64,000 nucleotides of DNA. Origin: Agromyces intestinalis (GTDB taxonomy: Bacteria; Actinomycetota; Actinomycetes; Actinomycetales; Microbacteriaceae). Location of the stretch: contig NZ_CP043505.1 of assembly GCF_008365295.1 (NCBI RefSeq), forward strand, positions 1,364,001 to 1,428,000, given 5' to 3'. Position 1 is the stretch's first letter. Every line of letters begins with the position of its first letter. Positions 60,728-64,000 of this stretch are shown here, piece after piece. The position numbers and the translations under genes were made by a program. The notes under the pieces are model-generated. The model ran no database searches and was not told where the DNA came from. It worked only from the letters and a program-made list of their open reading frames with translations.

Positions 60728-61780
60728 CTAGCGCGGGGCGTAACCGCGCAGCCAGCGGGTGATGGCGGCGTACGCCGCGGCGCGCGCGGGCTCGCGTGAG
60801 AGCAGCACGTCGTGCAGGGCGCCGTCGATGCGGGCGATGCTCACGGATGGCCCGAGGCGGGTGGCGCGCTCGGCGATCTCGTCGACCACGAGCACGATAT
60901 CGCTCGCGCGCATCCCCTCGTCCCACCGGGGCTGGATCATCGACCGTGCCGACAGCAGCGTGAGCACGGGCGCGCCGACATCGATGCCGGCGGCGACGGT
61001 CGCGTGGCCCGCGAGGATCGCGGTGAGCCAGGCGGGGTGCACCTTGAACCCGCGGTCGGGCCGCCAGGCGTGGTCGAACTCCCACTCGCCGCCCTGCGCC
61101 CGGTCGACCGAGCGAGTGTAGAACCCGAGGTCGACGTTGGGCATGGGCCCCATCGGGTTGATGCGCGCGCCGAACACGATGGCGGGCGCGATCGCCTCGC
61201 GCCCGAGGCGGCTGAGCTGGAACTCCAGCCACGGGCTGTTCAGCACCAGCGCCGACGCGCGGCCCGGGTTGCGGGCGGCCCACAGCGAGAGCACGAGGCC
61301 GCCGGTCGAGTGCCCCATCAGCACGAGCGGTCGGGCGGATGCTCCGCCTGAAGCCGAGCCGGGCCCCGAGGCATCCGTCGCCCGCCCCATCGCCGCGAGC
61401 GCGGCCGCGAGGTCGGCGTCGTACGCGGCGAGGTCGGTGACGTATCCGGGCGTCTGCCACTCGCGCAGGCTCCGCCCGTACTTGCGCAGGTCGAGCGCGT
61501 AGAACCGCGCCCCGGCACCGGCCCAGTAGCGCGCGATCTCGGGGTTGAAGAAGTAGTCGCTCCAGCCGTGCACGTACAGCACGTCCGCGCCGGCAGCGGG
61601 CCTGCGCCCGCCGATGCCGACGGCCTCGAACACCCGGCGCGCCGAGGGCGCAGGCCGGTAGCGCACCAGTGTCGCGACGACGGGGCCCTCGTCGTCGTCG
61701 CCGAGCGGCAGCTCGAGGCGCTCGAACCCGGCTCCGAGCACGTCGGGCTCCCATCGCGTCGGCCCAGTCGGTGCGCTCAC
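60728..61780 (-). CDS. Alpha/beta hydrolase (serine aminopeptidase S33 type)
   Basis: 350 residues, GTG61780 after GGGGGAGGGG. Alpha/beta-hydrolase features: DVLYVHGWSDYFFNPEIARYWAGAGARFYALDLRKYGRSL, nucleophile Ser in LMGHSTGGLVLSLWA (GHSTG), a C-terminal catalytic Asp candidate in VLVVDEIAERATRLGP, and His in IDGALHDVLLS. This is the monoglyceride-lipase-like S33 group. No signal peptide, so it is cytosolic. Substrate unknown; a lysophospholipase or esterase role is likely. Confidence 0.88.
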   Translation of the reverse strand: MSAPTGPTRWEPDVLGAGFERLELPLGDDDEGPVVATLVRYRPAPSARRVFEAVGIGGRRPAAGADVLYVHGWSDYFFNPEIARYWAGAGARFYALDLRKYGRSLREWQTPGYVTDLAAYDADLAAALAAMGRATDASGPGSASGGASARPLVLMGHSTGGLVLSLWAARNPGRASALVLNSPWLEFQLSRLGREAIAPAIVFGARINPMGPMPNVDLGFYTRSVDRAQGGEWEFDHAWRPDRGFKVHPAWLTAILAGHATVAAGIDVGAPVLTLLSARSMIQPRWDEGMRASDIVLVVDEIAERATRLGPSVSIARIDGALHDVLLSREPARAAAYAAITRWLRGYAPR

Positions 61781-61828
61781 GTCCCCTCCCCCGATTCCCA
61801 CCCTAGGGCGATCGGGCCGGATGCCTCG

Positions 61829-62488
61829 TCAGCCCGCCGTGACGAGCAGGCTGATCAGCGCGCCGGCCAGCATCGCGGGCCCGAACGGGATCGACCCGCG
61901 CCACGACACCCGGCGCAGCGCGAGCGCGGCGATCGCGATCACCCCGCCGACCAGGAACGCCGCGACCAGCCCGACGACCCAGGTCGTGAGCCCGAACCAT
62001 CCGAGCAGCATGCCGATCGGGGCGGCGAGCTTGACGTCGCCCATGCCCATCGCATTCGGCACGAGCAGGCCGAGCAGCAGGTAGACCCCGAACATCGCGG
62101 CGAGACCGGCGAGCGCCCACGCGAGCGACAGCCAGCGGCCCGACACCGCCGACGCGACGACGAGCAGCGCGCCGACGATCACGAGGGTGGCGAGCACGAC
62201 GGGGTTCGGCAGCCGGTGCTCGACGAGGTCGACGATCGACAGCACGGTCGACGCCGCCGTGAACGCGAGGATCGCCGGCAGCACCGCGAGCCCGTCCGCG
62301 TCGGCGAACCGCCACGTCACGACGCCCCACACGACGGCGGTGGTGAGGCTGGCGACGACCCGCACGGTGCGCCGTTGCATCCGATCGTCGCGCAGCTGCC
62401 GCTCGGTCCACGCCGCGAGCGGCCACCAGCCGATGACGCCGCCGAGCACGCCCGCGATGAGCACGATGGCAGAGGTGGCGACCGGCAT
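61829..62488 (-). CDS. Prepilin peptidase, A24 family
   Basis: 219 residues, polytopic membrane aspartyl protease. The two active-site Asp motifs are visible: SIVDLVEHRLPNPVVL and AMGMGDVKLAAPIGMLLG (GxGDxK). At least six hydrophobic segments. The N-terminal cytosolic methylation domain with its Cys pairs is absent or short, as in compact TadV/A24 actinobacterial enzymes. ATG62488 is the conserved start. No pilin or Tad genes lie in this window. Confidence 0.9.
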   Translation of the reverse strand: MPVATSAIVLIAGVLGGVIGWWPLAAWTERQLRDDRMQRRTVRVVASLTTAVVWGVVTWRFADADGLAVLPAILAFTAASTVLSIVDLVEHRLPNPVVLATLVIVGALLVVASAVSGRWLSLAWALAGLAAMFGVYLLLGLLVPNAMGMGDVKLAAPIGMLLGWFGLTTWVVGLVAAFLVGGVIAIAALALRRVSWRGSIPFGPAMLAGALISLLVTAG

Positions 62489-62579
62489 GACGAGACTGTA
62501 GCGCCTGCGTCGCGCCACGCAGGCGCGGGGTCCACACCGGGTACGCTCGCAGCGTCCGCACCGACCCGAAGGAGCCTCC

Positions 62580-63947
62580 GTGAGCGATCGCACCACGATT
62601 GACCGCACCCGCCTCGCCGAGCTCGCCGGCCGTGAGCGCCGCAGCTTCGCCGAGCGCAACCCGCGGTCGGCCGCCGCCTACCGCGACGCCCGGCATCTGT
62701 TCGGCCGGGTGCCGATGACCTGGATGAACAAGACCGCCGGCGGGTTCCCGCTGTATCTCGACCGCGCCCGCGGCAACCGCGTGCACGACCTCGACGGGCA
62801 CGAATACCTCGACTTCGCACTCGGCGACACCGGCGCGATGGGCGGCCACTCGCCCGCGCCGGTGGTCGAGGCGGTGCAGCGGCGCATCGGCGAGCTCGGC
62901 GGCCTCACCGCGATGATGCCCACGGAGGACGCCGAGTGGGTCGGCGCCGAGCTGACCCGCCGATTCGGCATGGATGTCTGGAGCTTCTCGCTGACCGCGA
63001 CCGACGCGAATCGGTGGGCGATCCGGTTGGTGCGCGCGATCACGGGCAAGCCCAAGATCCTGTTCCACGCGTACTGCTATCACGGCAGCGTCGACGAATC
63101 GCTCATCGTGGTCGGCCCCGACGGGCGCGGCGTCGACCGCCCCGGCAACGTGGGGGCGCCGGTGCCCGTCGCCGAGACCAGCCGGGTGGCCGAGTTCAAC
63201 GACCTCGACGGGCTCGAACGCGAACTCGCGCACGGCGACGTCGCGGCGGTGCTCATCGAACCGGCGCTGACGAACATCGGCATCGTGCTGCCCGAGCCCG
63301 GCTATCACGCCGGCGTGCGCGAACTGACCCGCCGGTACGGCGCGTTGCTCATCATCGACGAGACCCACACGTTCTCGGCTGGCCCGGGCGGTGCGACGAC
63401 CGCCTGGGGCCTCGAGCCCGACGTCGTCGTGATCGGCAAGGCGATCGGCGGCGGCGTGCCGAGCGGCGCGTACGGGCTCTCGTCGGAGCTCGCCGATCGG
63501 GTGCTCGGCCGCACCGACCTCGACCTCATCGACATGGGCGGGGTGGGCGGCACGCTCGCGGGGTCGCCGCTCTCGGTCGCGGCGATGCGCGCGACGCTCG
63601 AGCAGGTGCTGACGGATGCCGCGTTCGAGCACATGTCCGCCCGCTCGATCGAGTACACCGCGGGTGTGCAGGCGATCATCGACGAGTTCGCGCTGCCGTG
63701 GTCGATCAACCGGCTCGGCGCGCGCGCCGAGTTCCGCTTCGCCGACCCCTCCCCCACCACCGGCACGGCCGCCGCGGCGGCCGCCGACGCCGAGCTCGAG
63801 GACCATCTGCACCTGGCGCTCGCGAACCGGGGCATCCTGCTCACCCCGTTCCACAACATGGCGCTGATGAGCCCGGTGACCACGGCGGCGGATGTCTCGA
63901 CCCACGTCGAGACGCTGCGCGCCGTCGTGGCCGAGCTGGTGGGGTGA
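62580..63947 (+). CDS. Class-III PLP aminotransferase (GSAM-like)
   Basis: 455 residues, GTG62580 with GAAGGAG five bases upstream. Class-III fold: NRVHDLDGHEYLDFALGDTGAMGGHSP, LFHAYCYHGSVDESLIV, LLIIDETHTFSAGPGGAT (DETH), and PLP-lysine Lys287 in VVIGKAIGGGVPSGAYG. It resembles glutamate-1-semialdehyde aminomutase-type transaminases, but the substrate is uncertain and no haem genes are adjacent. The start overlaps no neighbour; 91 bp separate it from the divergent prepilin peptidase. Confidence 0.9.
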   Translation: MSDRTTIDRTRLAELAGRERRSFAERNPRSAAAYRDARHLFGRVPMTWMNKTAGGFPLYLDRARGNRVHDLDGHEYLDFALGDTGAMGGHSPAPVVEAVQRRIGELGGLTAMMPTEDAEWVGAELTRRFGMDVWSFSLTATDANRWAIRLVRAITGKPKILFHAYCYHGSVDESLIVVGPDGRGVDRPGNVGAPVPVAETSRVAEFNDLDGLERELAHGDVAAVLIEPALTNIGIVLPEPGYHAGVRELTRRYGALLIIDETHTFSAGPGGATTAWGLEPDVVVIGKAIGGGVPSGAYGLSSELADRVLGRTDLDLIDMGGVGGTLAGSPLSVAAMRATLEQVLTDAAFEHMSARSIEYTAGVQAIIDEFALPWSINRLGARAEFRFADPSPTTGTAAAAAADAELEDHLHLALANRGILLTPFHNMALMSPVTTAADVSTHVETLRAVVAELVG

Positions 63948-63954
63948 GCTGCGC

Positions 63955-64000
63955 CTACGCCTCGCCGCGCGAGATGTCGACCATCTCGTCGCGCGGCACG
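63955..64000 (-). CDS. 3' end of a gene leaving the window (partial)
   Basis: On the minus strand a frame enters from the right edge and ends with TAG at 63955-63957, giving VPRDEMVDISRGEA. Third positions are mostly G/C, so it is likely coding. It converges with the aminotransferase at 7 bp. Too short to identify. Confidence 0.5.
   Translation of the reverse strand, partial: VPRDEMVDISRGEA

Overview
The window is high-GC actinobacterial DNA. Codon third positions are almost all G or C, GTG starts are common, several start codons look leaderless, and the gene content (DUF559/AbiEi-type genes, GH13/GH42 glycosidases, SipW-type signal peptidases) fits the Microbacteriaceae, perhaps Agromyces or a relative. 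The genus is an inference from style, not from a marker gene. There is no phage capsid, terminase, integrase or transposase.

Layout. (1) 1-9.3 kb: the 3' end of an unknown gene, a DeoR-HTH/LacI-sensor hybrid regulator, then a tightly overlapping cluster that exports surface proteins through SipW-type (alternate) signal peptides. It has three pilin/TasA-like secreted proteins (one with a ricin-type lectin domain), a signal-peptide/C-terminal-anchor protein, and two Ser/His signal peptidases whose 3' ends overlap on opposite strands. An aldo/keto reductase and a GH42 beta-galactosidase follow. (2) 9.4-12.1 kb: tRNA-Met and tRNA-Thr, and a large BTAD-type regulator with its DNA-binding domain at the C-terminus. 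(3) 12.2-39.7 kb: a complete-looking extracellular-type contractile injection system (eCIS, phage-tail-like). The minus-strand structural operon (25381 down to 12266) encodes sheath, tube 1, assembly chaperone, DUF6760, a VQR-repeat protein, tube 2, LysM hub adaptor, VgrG-like spike, gp25, baseplate J, tail protein I, and a zinc-ribbon/transmembrane/beta-sandwich protein. A second minus-strand operon (37056 down to 29982) encodes a secreted Ig-like repeat protein, the DUF4255 cap, the AAA+ ATPase and the eCIS-core DUF4157 protein. Plus-strand units encode a membrane protein with PAAR tip, and, between the two operons, a 1.1-kaa polymorphic toxin with a HINT domain followed by an Imm26-like immunity gene. 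A LuxR-type regulator sits at the divergent promoter. No tail fibre and no clear tape measure were found, which resembles the cytosolic actinomycete systems more than Afp/PVC.

(4) 39.8-47.5 kb: a maltose/maltodextrin unit: malE-malF-malG-GH13 on the minus strand and a divergent GH13 alpha-glucosidase. The divergent region holds two perfect LacI/GalR-type operators, and a long hairpin element lies between malE and malF. (5) 47.5-52.3 kb: a DUF559 nuclease-like gene bracketed by inverted repeats, a secreted M23 peptidase, an inositol-monophosphatase-like gene and tRNA-Tyr. (6) 52.3-56.7 kb: a second sugar unit: LacI repressor, divergent GH13 with its own operator over the transcription start, and an orphan sugar-binding lipoprotein ending in a strong bidirectional terminator. 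(7) 56.7-64 kb: PH-domain membrane protein, another LacI regulator, YajQ, an AbiEi-like gene bracketed by a different repeat family, an alpha/beta hydrolase, a prepilin peptidase, a class-III PLP aminotransferase, and the 3' end of a gene on the minus strand.

The genes cooperate in three main groups: SipW-dependent surface export, the contractile injection machine with its cargo and immunity, and alpha-glucan uptake and hydrolysis under LacI-family repressors.
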